Assembly: GCF_041647995.1 (NCBI RefSeq)
Contig: NZ_JARRIB010000003.1
Location: forward strand, 310,001-374,000
DNA length: 64,000 nt
Origin: Pyrococcus kukulkanii
GTDB lineage: Archaea > Methanobacteriota_B > Thermococci > Thermococcales > Thermococcaceae
Direction: 5' to 3'
Shown here piece after piece: positions 8,095 through 17,384 of this stretch. The notes under the pieces were generated by a model, which did no database searches, had not been told where the DNA came from, and saw only the letters and a program-made list of their open reading frames with translations. The translations under genes were made by a program, and so were the position numbers. Within the stretch, counting starts at the first letter, position 1, and every line of letters starts with the position of its first letter.

Positions 8095-8891
8095 CCTAAT
8101 AATTCTCTCCTAAAGACCGCTAAAGGCGGATCTGGATACTTCTCTCTCATGTAAAAGCCTAAAGCAAAAAGATCTTCAAGAAATCCCTTAATGCTTCCAG
8201 GAAGAATAATCCTTGCTTCTTCAGAATTCTTGGATAACCAAGCCATTGCTGGTAAAACCTTCCTAATGGCATCTGGTGTATACGAGAGAGGTGTGAACTT
8301 GGGAGAATCCTTAGATTTTATGAATTTAATACCCTGATATTCGTAAACCTCTCCTTTAGTTAGTATCCACCTAAGAGCCTCCTTGCTTGGGTGAACAAAT
8401 CTGTATCCAACTGGAATCAGCTCAAGATTGATATCCTCTAAAGTCAGAGAAGATCGTGACGGTTTCTCCATGGAGTAAGAGCTAGGTCTAAATCTAAGGT
8501 TGTAGAATTCCCCAATTATTCTAAACCCAGTTTTTAGAGCCATCTTTGCACTCAAGCTTCTAAACCTGTTCGTGACAAATTCCATTGCGACAGCTATTCC
8601 CTTTTTTGCTAACTCTTCCCCCTTTGCTAAGAGAAAGTTATGTAGCATTTTTCCAAACCCTTTTCCCCTAAATTCTGGATGAACTCTGAGTCCTTCCATC
8701 CAAAGAACCCTATTTGGAAACAACGTTAGCTTTGCAGTTCCTATTATTTTGCCATTAAGCTCAAGAACAAAAAAGTTGTCTCCCACCCACTCATCAAAGA
8801 CTTCGGGAATATAATCTCCACCCATGCTCCTTGCGAGCTCTTCAATGCCCTTCTTGTCCTTAGGTTCCGCTTCTCTTATAATTGGCTCCAT
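8073..8891 (-). CDS. GNAT-family N-acetyltransferase
   Basis: Acetyl-CoA-dependent acyltransferase of 272 residues. The N-terminal ~140 residues carry the GNAT core, with the acetyl-CoA loop in motif A (VHPEFRGKGFGKMLHNF). The C-terminal ~130 residues are a second, less conserved domain. The substrate is unknown. The gene runs into the 3' end of tRNA-Trp on the other strand: the final residues (GGGGAGI) and the stop codon are encoded by the complement of the tRNA T-arm and acceptor stem, a 22-bp overlap. It is the last gene of a leftward run that includes the aspartate racemase and cobalamin adenosyltransferase genes. Confidence 0.85.
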   Translation of the reverse strand: MEPIIREAEPKDKKGIEELARSMGGDYIPEVFDEWVGDNFFVLELNGKIIGTAKLTLFPNRVLWMEGLRVHPEFRGKGFGKMLHNFLLAKGEELAKKGIAVAMEFVTNRFRSLSAKMALKTGFRIIGEFYNLRFRPSSYSMEKPSRSSLTLEDINLELIPVGYRFVHPSKEALRWILTKGEVYEYQGIKFIKSKDSPKFTPLSYTPDAIRKVLPAMAWLSKNSEEARIILPGSIKGFLEDLFALGFYMREKYPDPPLAVFRRELLGGGGAGI

Positions 8892-8900
8892 TTTTCTTCA

Positions 8901-9578
8901 CTAACCTAAAGCCAACTTAACGGCTACTTCTGCAATAACATCCATTGGATCTACCAATCTAGCTTTTAGGTCTTCCTGCCTCAAAACAACGCTAACTTCT
9001 GTGCATCCCGCTATTATGCAGTCTGCGCTTTTTCTCTCCAGCTCTTTAGCTACGTTAAGCAGGATCTCCCTCCCAAGCTTTAAATTTCCGGCCTTGACGC
9101 CTTCATATATTCCCCTCATAACCTCCTCCTGGTTTTCGGGTAGAATTACTTCAATTCCATACCTCTCTAGGGCTTTGTGGTAAACCCTACTCACTATCGT
9201 TCCCGTTGTTGCAATAAGCCCAGCTTTTCTGCATCCAATCTCGCTAAGCATCCTTGCAGTCTCCTCTACCATACTAATAATTGGTATTCCTATCTCCTTT
9301 TGTATGTCCTCTATGAATGCATGCGCGGTGTTGCATGGCATTATTATAAAATCTGCCCCACACTCCTCGAGCTTTTTTGCAGTCCAAATAAGCTGGGGCC
9401 TTGGATCTTCTCCCTTCCCCAGGATAAAAGCCGTCCTGTCAGGTATTTGGGGGTTATTATAGATTATTATCTTGGGATGGTCCTGATCCCTCTTTGCTGG
9501 GGTTTTTTCAACGATTCTCCTGAAGAGCTCAACTGTAGCAAGGGGACCCATCCCACCTAGTATTCCTATAACTTTCAT
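8901..9578 (-). CDS. Aspartate/glutamate racemase family protein
   Basis: Cofactor-independent amino-acid racemase, most like the Pyrococcus aspartate racemase. The 225 residues contain both catalytic-cysteine motifs, MPCNTAH near residue 82 and AGCTEVS near residue 193, and the [13 protein letters not shown]-terminal signature. Two-cysteine chemistry interconverts L- and D-Asp. The start ATG overlaps the stop of the adenosyltransferase gene (ATGA), so the two are translationally coupled, although no functional link between them is obvious. Confidence 0.9.
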   Translation of the reverse strand: MKVIGILGGMGPLATVELFRRIVEKTPAKRDQDHPKIIIYNNPQIPDRTAFILGKGEDPRPQLIWTAKKLEECGADFIIMPCNTAHAFIEDIQKEIGIPIISMVEETARMLSEIGCRKAGLIATTGTIVSRVYHKALERYGIEVILPENQEEVMRGIYEGVKAGNLKLGREILLNVAKELERKSADCIIAGCTEVSVVLRQEDLKARLVDPMDVIAEVAVKLALG

Positions 9579-10090
9579 TTTGCCTCCCTCAGCTTCCCTT
9601 CTTTCATCTCGATATCCCTAGCCAGAAGGAACAGGAGGTCGCTTAGCCTATTCAAGTAAATCAAGGCCCATCTCCCAATTCCATATTCCCTGAGAACGGT
9701 CGCAACCCTCCTCTCTGCCCTTCTCGCTATGGTTCTACATACATCAAGCTTGGCACTCGCCACCGTTCCTCCCGGAAGAACGAAGCTTCTCAGCTCTATT
9801 CTCTCTTCATAATCCCTTATCAGGCTTTCAAGCCAATCGATCTCCTCCCTTCCAACGCCTTTAAACTGACCTTTGCTGCCCAGCTCCCCCATTATTCTGT
9901 ATAGGTGGGCCTGAACTTTATCCAGTATCTCCCTAACCTGCTCGTCGACATAGTGCCTTGCTTCCCCCAAGAAGCTCGTTAGCTCATCTATAGTTCCGTT
10001 GGCTTCTGTTATTGGAGAGTCCTTCCAAACTTCATCTCCTCCAAAAAGCCTCGTGGTCCCCTTATCTCCGACCTTCGTCGTAACTTTCAT
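9575..10090 (-). CDS. Cob(I)yrinic acid a,c-diamide adenosyltransferase, PduO type
   Basis: Transfers adenosyl from ATP to cob(I)alamin. The family signature is clear: [14 protein letters not shown] near the N-terminus, FVLPGG, and the ARRAERRV helix that contributes to ATP binding. The ATG at 10090 ([11 protein letters not shown]) follows ggtgat at the right distance; the eight upstream residues of the longer frame lack conservation. It is 171 residues long, normal for the PduO-type domain. Coenzyme B12 would serve methylmalonyl-CoA mutase or ribonucleotide reductase in this lineage, but neither gene is in the window. Confidence 0.92.
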   Translation of the reverse strand: MKVTTKVGDKGTTRLFGGDEVWKDSPITEANGTIDELTSFLGEARHYVDEQVREILDKVQAHLYRIMGELGSKGQFKGVGREEIDWLESLIRDYEERIELRSFVLPGGTVASAKLDVCRTIARRAERRVATVLREYGIGRWALIYLNRLSDLLFLLARDIEMKEGKLREAK

Positions 10091-10110
10091 ATCATCACCG
10101 AATAAATGAT

Positions 10111-11049
10111 TCACTTAGCCAAGAAAAGCTTAACTACGAGGTCATCCCCCTCCCAGTACGCGTACGTCCAGAACGCCTTGTAGGTTTGTAAATCTTTACT
10201 CACTTCACTATCTTCTACAATGGTCTCGGCGAGCATTGTGGCGTACTGCTGGAGAAATATGGGATTGTAAGATATCCTGAGCATTTTAAACCTGAACACC
10301 CACACCTTCTTTTCTGAGAATCCTGGGGGGATTGTAACCCTTAGCTCTTCCCTGGGGAAAAGGCCTGTTTTTCTCCTAAATATTTTTGCTATTTCCCTGC
10401 TCAGCTTGAAGGCATCATAGTAGGTGGGGGTATAATCGTTCTCCCTAAACCTGTCAACTCCCCAGATGCCCACATACGATACATTTCCTGGGATGTTAAG
10501 CATGTAAACTTCAGCAAACGTTATAACTTTACCATTGTAGGCAAAGCTTTCCCAGTAGCTCCCCAAATCGCGTGGGGGGAGCTTTTGATCGAGTATGAAA
10601 GTGTAGTTCCCGATCTCTACCGCGACAGCGGAGTGTAGCGTTGGTGTCTCCGAGAAATGGATTACCAAAACGTAAACCGGAGTTACATTTAAGGCCAGAA
10701 GAATCCCCGATGTAAGGACGGTGTAGTCAGTGCAGACCCCTTTTCTAATCTTTAAAAATTCCGAGGGCCTTAGTATGATGCTCGAATTCTTGAAATCATC
10801 GTATCTAAGATTTTCCTCCTCCCACTTGAGAATGTCCCAGATTGTCCATTCAAGGGTTTCGTTCTTGAATTTTGCTGAAAGGTTTGTTAAAAGATCCCAA
10901 TCTTGAGGGATGTAACAGGATAAAGCGAGGGTCAAGTTTGACGTTAAGCATTCCTGGGGTCCATTAACGGTCTCTGTAAATTTGTTTCTCTGAAGACATC
11001 CCGATGAGATAAGGAGAATCAACAATATGATTACTGCTAGTTTCCTCAT
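10111..11049 (-). CDS. Predicted lipoprotein with transglutaminase-like domain
   Basis: Starts MRKLAVIILLILLISSGC: a signal peptide with a lipobox-like ISSGC, so the mature protein is probably lipid-anchored outside the cell. The middle holds a transglutaminase-like core with Cys in RKGVCTDYTVL, His in TLHSAVAVEI and Asp in FILDQKL, in the order and spacing of the Cys-His-Asp triad. In archaea such proteins are usually predicted peptidases or protein-modifying enzymes; the activity here is unknown. Several N-x-S/T sequons fit an exposed location. The start at 11049 lies two bases after the stop of the LysO C-terminal gene. Confidence 0.82.
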   Translation of the reverse strand: MRKLAVIILLILLISSGCLQRNKFTETVNGPQECLTSNLTLALSCYIPQDWDLLTNLSAKFKNETLEWTIWDILKWEEENLRYDDFKNSSIILRPSEFLKIRKGVCTDYTVLTSGILLALNVTPVYVLVIHFSETPTLHSAVAVEIGNYTFILDQKLPPRDLGSYWESFAYNGKVITFAEVYMLNIPGNVSYVGIWGVDRFRENDYTPTYYDAFKLSREIAKIFRRKTGLFPREELRVTIPPGFSEKKVWVFRFKMLRISYNPIFLQQYATMLAETIVEDSEVSKDLQTYKAFWTYAYWEGDDLVVKLFLAK

Positions 11050-11050
11050 T

Positions 11051-11644
11051 CTATCCACCAGCCGCAATCGAGGCGAGGAACGGGACAATAACCGGGACTA
11101 TGAGGGACAGTATGAAGCCATGGATGAAGGCGATCATCGTTATTTCCTTCCCACCGAACTTTGTGATTATGGGAAGAGTTGAATCCATCGTCGTTGCCCC
11201 GCCAATAGAGATTGAAGGCTCCTTGCCAAACATATTAGCGAAGAAGGGATACAAGATCACGGTAAATACCTCCCTGAGGAAATTAGCGAGAAATCCTATG
11301 ATGCCATAGAAAGCTGAGTACTGGGCCAAGATAGGGCCGGTAAGGGAATACCACCCAACTCCAGCAACAACTGGAATAGCCCATTTTAGAGGGATATTTA
11401 AAATGATTCCTCCAATAACACCTCCAATTAGAGAGCCAATTAACGTGGCTATGGGAAGAAGCAGACTCTTCACGCTTAGGCTTTTCTTAATATCGGCCCA
11501 TCTACCGTGGAGTCCTATGTCGAAGCCTATAATGAAAATTAGGAGATAGAGGGTGAGCTCGTACAGCTCCCCCGCCTTCACTCCCATTTTTCCCAGTATG
11601 TACCCTGCTATTAGGGAAGCTATAACGACCACAGTAACCTTCAC
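11051..11644 (-). CDS. LysO-type transporter, C-terminal half (separate gene)
   Basis: Hydrophobic 197-residue protein with about six membrane segments, matching the C-terminal part of LysO (DUF340), the lysine exporter, which in E. coli is a single chain of about 300 residues. The GWYSLTGP and GGATTMDSTLP stretches are the conserved family core. I choose GTG 11644, which overlaps the stop of the N-terminal gene (GTGA) and has a ggaggggg ribosome binding site. The two halves are thus coupled and presumably assemble into one transporter. Lysine is the likely substrate by family, not shown. Confidence 0.83.
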   Translation of the reverse strand: MKVTVVVIASLIAGYILGKMGVKAGELYELTLYLLIFIIGFDIGLHGRWADIKKSLSVKSLLLPIATLIGSLIGGVIGGIILNIPLKWAIPVVAGVGWYSLTGPILAQYSAFYGIIGFLANFLREVFTVILYPFFANMFGKEPSISIGGATTMDSTLPIITKFGGKEITMIAFIHGFILSLIVPVIVPFLASIAAGG

Positions 11645-11886
11645 TTTATCCCCCTCCACAAAACCTTTGCCGCGCCAATGCTCCCTGCAACTGCAAATAG
11701 CATTAGAGTAAAAGAGTAAAGAACGGCCTTTGTCGCGCTAACCTCAACCTCTCCAGCCTTTATCCCCATAAGGAATACAAGAGCAATTACTGATGCAGAC
11801 ATTAAAACTTCGGTATTAACCTTTACTTTATTTCTTAGCAGGTATCCCAGGATGATCCCCAAGATTAGTGGAATCAGGAAGTTCAT
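11641..11886 (-). CDS. LysO-type transporter, N-terminal half (separate gene)
   Basis: An 81-residue protein with three predicted membrane helices (MNFLIPLILGIILGYLL; ASVIALVFLMGIKAG; AVLYSFTLMLFAVAG), equivalent to the N-terminal portion of LysO. Its stop overlaps the GTG start of the C-terminal gene and its start overlaps the upstream hydrogenase-protease stop (ATGA). The split looks like the normal arrangement rather than a frameshift, because both parts have their own ribosome binding sites. Confidence 0.8.
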   Translation of the reverse strand: MNFLIPLILGIILGYLLRNKVKVNTEVLMSASVIALVFLMGIKAGEVEVSATKAVLYSFTLMLFAVAGSIGAAKVLWRGIK

Positions 11887-12323
11887 CTTGCTATCTCCTC
11901 CACGAGTTTTACCGCCCTTGGAATAGCCCTCTCAACGCTTTCACTGAGTTCAAGGCCAAGCTTTATCTCCTTAATAGTTATCCCAACGAAGTGTATCTCA
12001 GCACTTCTCAGCCTTTCGTCGAGGACCATTAAGAGCTTAAGCCCTTCTATGGCACCCATAAAGTGGGCGCTCCTGATTTCCGCCTTCAATCTTGAGAACA
12101 CTTCCCCTCCTTTGAGGTGAATAACCTCTCCAGGATTTTCTGAAAGAACCGCATCGATAATTATAATTCTCTCTTCTCCCTGGTAAACCCTCTGAAGTGA
12201 GAAAATGTCAGTCCCCAGCTCCTCTACCCTGTAGCCCTTCTCCTTTAGTACCCTGCCTATCTTTATCCCTACTCCATCGTCACCCATGACCTCATTTCCA
12301 AGTGCAACTATTAGCGTTCTCAT
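11883..12323 (-). CDS. Hydrogenase maturation protease family protein
   Basis: A 146-residue protein of the HycI/HyaD endopeptidase family, which trims the C-terminus of [NiFe]-hydrogenase large subunits after nickel insertion. The start RTLIVALGNEVMGDDGVGI carries the GN-x-x-x-GDDG signature with the first metal-binding acid; the second is in IIIIDAVLS, and a conserved His lies in SAHFMGA. No hydrogenase subunit lies in this window, so the target is elsewhere. The stop overlaps the next gene's start. Confidence 0.88.
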   Translation of the reverse strand: MRTLIVALGNEVMGDDGVGIKIGRVLKEKGYRVEELGTDIFSLQRVYQGEERIIIIDAVLSENPGEVIHLKGGEVFSRLKAEIRSAHFMGAIEGLKLLMVLDERLRSAEIHFVGITIKEIKLGLELSESVERAIPRAVKLVEEIAR

Positions 12324-12374
12324 CAAAATTTGAAAAAGAAATAGAGTATTTAAAGCTGAAGTCGAGAAGAAAAG

Positions 12375-12779
12375 TCACTTCAACACGGGCCTAAACTTGT
12401 AGCCGTACAGTATTATTCCGTCTTCATCAAATTCCCTGATCTTCCTAGTTACCATCTCTACTTCCATGCCCTCCTTAATTTCATCTGGATCGACGTCAGT
12501 TAGCTGAGCCAGTATTATTGGTCCTTCCTCAAGCTGTATCAGTGCTATTGGATATGGTTTATAGTACTCGAAACCGCTTGGCGGATTCCTAACTAATGTC
12601 CATGAGATGACTTTGCCTTTGCCGCTGAACTGGAAGTCTTCAACGTTCCTGCTACCACAAACCGGACAGACGGGTCTCTTCGGGAAGAACACGTGACCGT
12701 TCTCACACTTCCCTCCAATGAGCCTGTACTTCTCCTTGAAATGCCTCCAGTAACGGGAAACCTGCATTGGCTTCCCCAT
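12375..12779 (-). CDS. DUF35 zinc-ribbon/OB-fold protein of the thiolase-HMGCS complex
   Basis: A 134-residue protein with a rubredoxin-like zinc ribbon (GKCENGH ... CPVCGS) followed by an OB fold. In archaea it is the scaffold that joins acetoacetyl-CoA thiolase to HMG-CoA synthase and forms a shared CoA site, allowing the intermediate to be channelled. The gene order HMGCS-thiolase-DUF35 here is the arrangement known for that complex. It begins one base after the thiolase stop, so the three genes are surely cotranscribed. Confidence 0.92.
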   Translation of the reverse strand: MGKPMQVSRYWRHFKEKYRLIGGKCENGHVFFPKRPVCPVCGSRNVEDFQFSGKGKVISWTLVRNPPSGFEYYKPYPIALIQLEEGPIILAQLTDVDPDEIKEGMEVEMVTRKIREFDEDGIILYGYKFRPVLK

Positions 12780-12780
12780 T

Positions 12781-13947
12781 TCAGACCCTCCTCAAAACTG
12801 TAACGGTTATATTTGAGCCTGTCCCACCAATATTCTGTGTAACTCCAACCTCAGCATCTGGAACTTGAATTCCCTCTGGTGCTTCTCCTCTCAATTGAAG
12901 CACAGCTTCAACTGTCTGATAAACTCCAGTGGCTCCAACTGGGTGGCCTCTCGCCTTAAGTCCACCCATCGTCTGGATTGGATAATCACCATCAATCGCT
13001 ATCTGCCCCTCCTTTGCAAGCTTTGCTCCCTCTCCCTTCTTTGCCGCACCCAGTGCTTCCAAGCTTAGAGCGGCCATGACCGTGAAGGCATCGTGAACCT
13101 CGAAGAAGTCTATATCATCAACCGTGACTCCGGCCATCTTATAGGCCCTCTCAGCGGCAATCTTGGCGGCTTTAAGTGTGAGTAGGTCTTCCCTGTTAGC
13201 GAGATTTATTGTGTCAATGGCTCTTCCCATTCCTGCAATTTCAACCCACTTCTCCTTTGGAATTCCAAGCTCCCTAGCTTTTTCGGGAGTGGTTATTATC
13301 ACCGCGGCAGCTCCATCGCAAACTGGAGAAGCGTCGAACAGCTTTAGCGGGTCAGCTATGTAAGGACTCTTCATAACGGTATCAACGGTGATTGGTCTCT
13401 TGAACATTGCATAGGGATTCTTTGCACCGTTAGCATGGGCATTGACTGCGAATAAGGCTAGATCCTCTTCCGTGTATCCATAAGTCTTCATATAATGCCT
13501 CATTATCAACGCGTTAAGGGCCACAAAGCTTGCTCCATGGAATAGCTCCCATTCCGCATCGCTTGCATAGGCTAAGTATCTAGTTGCATCACTTGGCCAT
13601 GCATCGGTCATCTTTTCAACACCAACAACGAGAACAACATCCTCAAGACCACTTAATACGGCCTTTGCTCCCTCTTGGACAGCTGCACCTCCAGAGGCAC
13701 AAGCCGCTTCGATTTTAACGGCGGGTATATTCCCAAGGCCAGCCCAATCAGCTATTAACGCTCCAAGGTTTTCCTGCTCGACGAATGCCCCAGAAGCCAT
13801 ATTACCCACGTAGAGCGAATCGACTTTATCTACGCTAGCGTCATCCATGGCGTTGAGAATTGCTTCAACCGCGAGATCCCTAAGTGAGAGCTTCCAGTGC
13901 TCTCCAACTGGGGTCATTCCAACTCCAACAATAATTGCTTTCCTCAT
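12781..13947 (-). CDS. Acetoacetyl-CoA thiolase (archaeal, SCP2-like)
   Basis: Condenses two acetyl-CoA to acetoacetyl-CoA, the first step of the mevalonate pathway to archaeal lipids. The 388 residues include the nucleophilic Cys in EAACASGGAA near residue 82, FEVHDAFT, and the C-terminal HPVGATG with the catalytic His. The final Cys-containing CxG motif of classical thiolases reads NIGGTGSN here, as in the archaeal SCP2-like group, which lacks that Cys. It sits between HMG-CoA synthase and DUF35 in one operon. Confidence 0.95.
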   Translation of the reverse strand: MRKAIIVGVGMTPVGEHWKLSLRDLAVEAILNAMDDASVDKVDSLYVGNMASGAFVEQENLGALIADWAGLGNIPAVKIEAACASGGAAVQEGAKAVLSGLEDVVLVVGVEKMTDAWPSDATRYLAYASDAEWELFHGASFVALNALIMRHYMKTYGYTEEDLALFAVNAHANGAKNPYAMFKRPITVDTVMKSPYIADPLKLFDASPVCDGAAAVIITTPEKARELGIPKEKWVEIAGMGRAIDTINLANREDLLTLKAAKIAAERAYKMAGVTVDDIDFFEVHDAFTVMAALSLEALGAAKKGEGAKLAKEGQIAIDGDYPIQTMGGLKARGHPVGATGVYQTVEAVLQLRGEAPEGIQVPDAEVGVTQNIGGTGSNITVTVLRRV

Positions 13948-13957
13948 TTAAATCACC

Positions 13958-15007
13958 TCAAAGTATGTATTTTCTTCTCGCCTTGGCGTACAGTGCGTAG
14001 TCGATGACCTTCCTCCTCTTTATGTAATCCTCAACTTTTGGAGCAAGATCTCTCTTCTCCTCAATTGCATCCTGAACAACTATGCTGAACGCATCGCTTC
14101 CCGCTCCCGAACCAAATGAAACCCAAAGTATCCTGTCCCCAGGCTTTGCAATGTCGAGAACTGCAGAAATTCCAACCATCGTTGCTCCGCTGTAGGTGTT
14201 CCCAATCTTTCCGGTTAAGAGTCCAGGAAGGACTTTTTCCTTAGGTATTCCCAAGATTTTAGCTACAGTAAGCGGGAATTTGACGTTTGGCTGATGGAAC
14301 ACGGCATAGTCAAAGTCACTTGGTTTTAAACCGAGTTCATCCATTAACGTCTTCGCTGCAGTTATTATGTGATGGAAGTACGCTGGCTCTCCGGTGAATC
14401 TGTTTCCGTGCCTAGGATAATGCTCATGTTGCCTCCTCCAGAAGTCAGGAGTGTCGGTAACATAGGAGTAGCTCCCCTCAAAGTACGCTAGGGTTTCATT
14501 ATTCTTCTCCCCAATTATAAAAGCTGCTCCTCCAGCTCCAGCAGTAAATTCAAGGTGATCAGCGGGTCTCCCTTGGGCTGTATCAGCCCCTATTGCCATT
14601 GCGTATTCTGCCATTCCAGAGGCGACGAAGCCCATTGCAGCTTGTAATGCTTCAGTTCCAGCCTTACACGCGAATTCAAAATCCGCAGCCTCTAAATCTG
14701 GAGTAGCCCCAATGGCTTCAGCTATTATTGTTGAAGAAGGCTTAACTGCATAAGGCTTACTCTCAGTTCCAAACCATATTGCCCTTATTTTCCTAGGATC
14801 TATTTTAGCTCTCTTCAGGGCGTTTCTTGCAGCTTCAATTCCGATAGTTACGGCATCCTCATCAAGACCAGGAACGGCTTTTTCTTCGATTGGGAAGCTT
14901 GAAACCCCCCAAACTCTACCTATCTCTTCATTTCTGATCCTGTACATTGGCACGTAGGCCCCATAACCAACAATACCCACGTCTTTTGCTGGCTTTAGCA
15001 GTTTCAT
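13958..15007 (-). CDS. Hydroxymethylglutaryl-CoA synthase
   Basis: Adds acetyl-CoA to acetoacetyl-CoA to give HMG-CoA. At 349 residues it is the archaeal length. The catalytic Cys is in [11 protein letters not shown], His in [12 protein letters not shown], and [11 protein letters not shown] is the conserved glycine-rich segment. The ATG at 15007 follows aaggtgatgtga. A clear TATA box reads out on this strand at about 15066-15077, with a palindrome immediately upstream, so the HMGCS-thiolase-DUF35 operon probably starts near 15040. It is divergent from the POR/VOR operon. Confidence 0.96.
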   Translation of the reverse strand: MKLLKPAKDVGIVGYGAYVPMYRIRNEEIGRVWGVSSFPIEEKAVPGLDEDAVTIGIEAARNALKRAKIDPRKIRAIWFGTESKPYAVKPSSTIIAEAIGATPDLEAADFEFACKAGTEALQAAMGFVASGMAEYAMAIGADTAQGRPADHLEFTAGAGGAAFIIGEKNNETLAYFEGSYSYVTDTPDFWRRQHEHYPRHGNRFTGEPAYFHHIITAAKTLMDELGLKPSDFDYAVFHQPNVKFPLTVAKILGIPKEKVLPGLLTGKIGNTYSGATMVGISAVLDIAKPGDRILWVSFGSGAGSDAFSIVVQDAIEEKRDLAPKVEDYIKRRKVIDYALYAKARRKYIL

Positions 15008-15065
15008 TCACATCACCTTTTAGTGAATTTTCATTAGGACGAACTTTCGTATTTGGAGGATTAAG

Positions 15066-15094
15066 GATTATATAAAAGGCTTTCGGTGAAAGCC
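15066..15094 (-). promoter_or_regulatory. HMGCS promoter with palindromic operator
   Basis: On the minus strand ttttatataatcc is a strong TATA box about 60 bp before the HMGCS start. Directly upstream of it lies ggctttcggtgaaagcc (15078-15094), two 7-bp arms around 3 bases, where an archaeal regulator could act next to the BRE. No regulator is identified. Confidence 0.5.
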
Positions 15095-15259
15095 AAAATA
15101 TCATTCGTTGATTATCGAACACATGAAATAAACATTTTCAACTAAAAGTTTAACAATTGACGTGACAAGCTTCACTCTCCACCGAAAACTAAATAAATGG
15201 AACATAATCAAACAAAAAATGATCCAGATTAATCTGAAAAAATTCAAGGAGGCTTGAAG

Positions 15260-15817
15260 ATGATAGAGATCCGTTTTCACGGTAGAGGTGGACAAGGTGC
15301 CGTTACAGCTGCAAACATTCTCGCTGAAGCAGCATTTCTAGAGGGCAAGTACGTTCAAGCTTTCCCATTCTTCGGTGTTGAAAGAAGAGGTGCTCCAGTC
15401 ACAGCATTTACCAGGATAGATGACAAGCCCATTAGGATCAAGACCCAGATTTATGAACCCGATATTGTCGTTGTTCTCGACCCAAGTCTCCTTGAGACTG
15501 TGGATGTTACCGCCGGTCTTAAGGATGATGGGATCGTTATTATAAATACCGAGAAGAGCAAGGAAGAAGTACTTAAGAATCTTAAGAAGAAGCCAAAGAA
15601 GTTAGCCCTGGTTGATGCTACTACAATAGCTCTCGAGGTTCTCGGCCTTCCAATTACGAACACTGCAATTCTTGGCGCGATTGCAAAGGCAACTGGACTT
15701 GTAAAGATCGAGAGTATCAAGGAAGCTATTAAGGATACATTCTCTGGAGAACTTGGGGAGAAAAACGCTAGAGCTGCCCAAGAAGCTTTTGAAAAGACCC
15801 AAGTCTTTGAGCTTTAA
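15260..15817 (+). CDS. porG: Pyruvate/2-ketoisovalerate:ferredoxin oxidoreductase gamma subunit
   Basis: Gamma subunit shared by POR and VOR, the CoA-dependent 2-oxoacid:ferredoxin oxidoreductases that oxidise pyruvate and branched-chain 2-oxoacids. The 185 residues begin [20 protein letters not shown], the family signature. The ATG at 15260 has aaggagg 8 bp upstream; the longer frame from TTG 15254 adds only two residues. It is first in a seven-gene run with the VOR subunits and then the POR subunits, the order known from Pyrococcus. One gamma gene for two enzymes explains why the clusters stay linked. Confidence 0.96.
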
Positions 15818-15866
15818 CTATCTTACTTTTTAGCTTAACCCTCTTCCTGAGAATGGGGTGGTCAAC

Positions 15867-16184
15867 GTGAATACGCTATTTGGGAAAACCAAAGATGAAG
15901 CAAAGCCAATTTCTCCTAAGTCTGTAGATGAATATCCAGAAGCTCCAGTTAGTTTAGGAACCACACTAGTTAACTTCACCGGAGATTGGAGGACTTTCAT
16001 GCCCGTTGTTGACGAATCTAAGTGTGTAAAGTGCTACATTTGTTGGAAGTTCTGTCCTGAGCCGGCAATTTACATCAAACCAGATGGAATGGTTGCAATA
16101 GACTATGACTATTGTAAGGGTTGTGGAATTTGTGCAAATGAGTGCCCAACCAAGGCAATTACGATGATGAGAGAGGAGAAGTGA
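15867..16184 (+). CDS. vorD: 2-ketoisovalerate:ferredoxin oxidoreductase delta subunit
   Basis: A 105-residue 2[4Fe-4S] ferredoxin-like subunit with CVKCYICWKFCPEP and CKGCGICANECP cluster motifs, which carries electrons from the TPP site to external ferredoxin. I choose the GTG at 15867 (protein starting NTLFGK after the initiator) with ggggtgg upstream, matching the length known for VorD. Bases 16101-16160 are almost identical to the porD counterpart. Confidence 0.93.
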   Translation: MNTLFGKTKDEAKPISPKSVDEYPEAPVSLGTTLVNFTGDWRTFMPVVDESKCVKCYICWKFCPEPAIYIKPDGMVAIDYDYCKGCGICANECPTKAITMMREEK

Positions 16185-16194
16185 GGTGTTAACT

Positions 16195-17379
16195 ATGGAG
16201 TACAAGCCAATTAAGAAAGTTGTAAGCGGTAATTATGCGGCTGCTTATGCAGCTCTCCATGCAAAGGTTCAGGTTGTTGCCGCTTATCCTATAACCCCTC
16301 AAACGAGTATCATTGAAAAGATCGCTGAGTTCATCGCTAATGGCCTCGCAGACATTCAGTACATTCCAGTTGAGAGTGAGCACTCTGCGATGGCCGCGTG
16401 TATAGGAGCTTCCGCAACTGGAGCTAGAGTTTTCACAGCAACTTCAGCTCAAGGTCTTGCTCTGATGCACGAAATGCTTCACTGGGCCTCTGGAGCAAGA
16501 TTGCCAATAGTAATGGTCAATGTGAACAGAGCAATGGCCCCTCCATGGAGCGTTTGGGATGATCAAACTGACTCGCTTGCTCAAAGAGACACTGGATGGA
16601 TGCAGTTCTATGCAGAGAACAACCAAGAAGTTTACGACGGGGTACTGATGGCTTACAAAATTGCCGAGAATGTAAACTTACCAGCAATGATCATAGAGAG
16701 CGCATTTATCTTGAGCCACACCTATGATGTAGTCGAGATGATCCCCCAGGAACTAGTGAATGAATTCCTCCCGCCTAGAAAGCCCCTCTATAGCTTAGCA
16801 AACTTTGACGAGCCTTTCGCCGTCGGCGGGCTCGCAACTCCAAATGACTACTACGAGTTCAGGTACAAGATAGCGAAGGCTATGGAAGATGCAAAGAAGG
16901 TTATTAAAGAAGTTGGTAAAGAGTTTGGTGAAAGGTTCGGAAGAGACTACAGTGAGATGATAGAGAAGGCCTACATCGATGACGCAGACTTCGTGTTTAT
17001 GGGAATGGGTTCACTCATGGGAACGGTTAAAGAAGCGGTTGACCTTTTACGGAAAGAAGGCTACAAGGTGGGTTATGCAAAGGTCCGCTGGTTCCGCCCG
17101 TTCCCAAAGGAAGAGCTTCTCGAGATAGCGGAGAGCGTGAAAGGAATAGCCGTCCTAGACAGAAACTTCTCATTTGGTCAGGAGGGTATCCTCTTTAACG
17201 AGGCTAAAGGATCTCTCTATAATACCAGTGCGAGGCCAATAATGAAGAACTACATTGTAGGACTTGGAGGAAGGGACTTTACGGTCAAAGACGTTAAGGT
17301 TATTGCTGAAGATATGAAAAAGATTATTGAGAGCGGTAAGTTGGATAGGGAAATTGAATGGTATCACCTTAAGAGGTGA
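16195..17379 (+). CDS. vorA: 2-ketoisovalerate:ferredoxin oxidoreductase alpha subunit
   Basis: Alpha subunit of about 394 residues, with the transketolase-like pyrimidine-binding domain (AAYPITPQTSIIEKIAEF) and the domain that completes the TPP site at the alpha-beta interface. The SEHSAMAACIGASATGARVFTA segment (in two blocks) contains the family's conserved Glu. The start at 16195 has gaggtg upstream, 11 bp after vorD. The stop overlaps the leader of vorB by 4 bp. The paralogue porA lies downstream. Confidence 0.95.
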   Translation: MEYKPIKKVVSGNYAAAYAALHAKVQVVAAYPITPQTSIIEKIAEFIANGLADIQYIPVESEHSAMAACIGASATGARVFTATSAQGLALMHEMLHWASGARLPIVMVNVNRAMAPPWSVWDDQTDSLAQRDTGWMQFYAENNQEVYDGVLMAYKIAENVNLPAMIIESAFILSHTYDVVEMIPQELVNEFLPPRKPLYSLANFDEPFAVGGLATPNDYYEFRYKIAKAMEDAKKVIKEVGKEFGERFGRDYSEMIEKAYIDDADFVFMGMGSLMGTVKEAVDLLRKEGYKVGYAKVRWFRPFPKEELLEIAESVKGIAVLDRNFSFGQEGILFNEAKGSLYNTSARPIMKNYIVGLGGRDFTVKDVKVIAEDMKKIIESGKLDREIEWYHLKR

Positions 17380-17384
17380 GAGTG

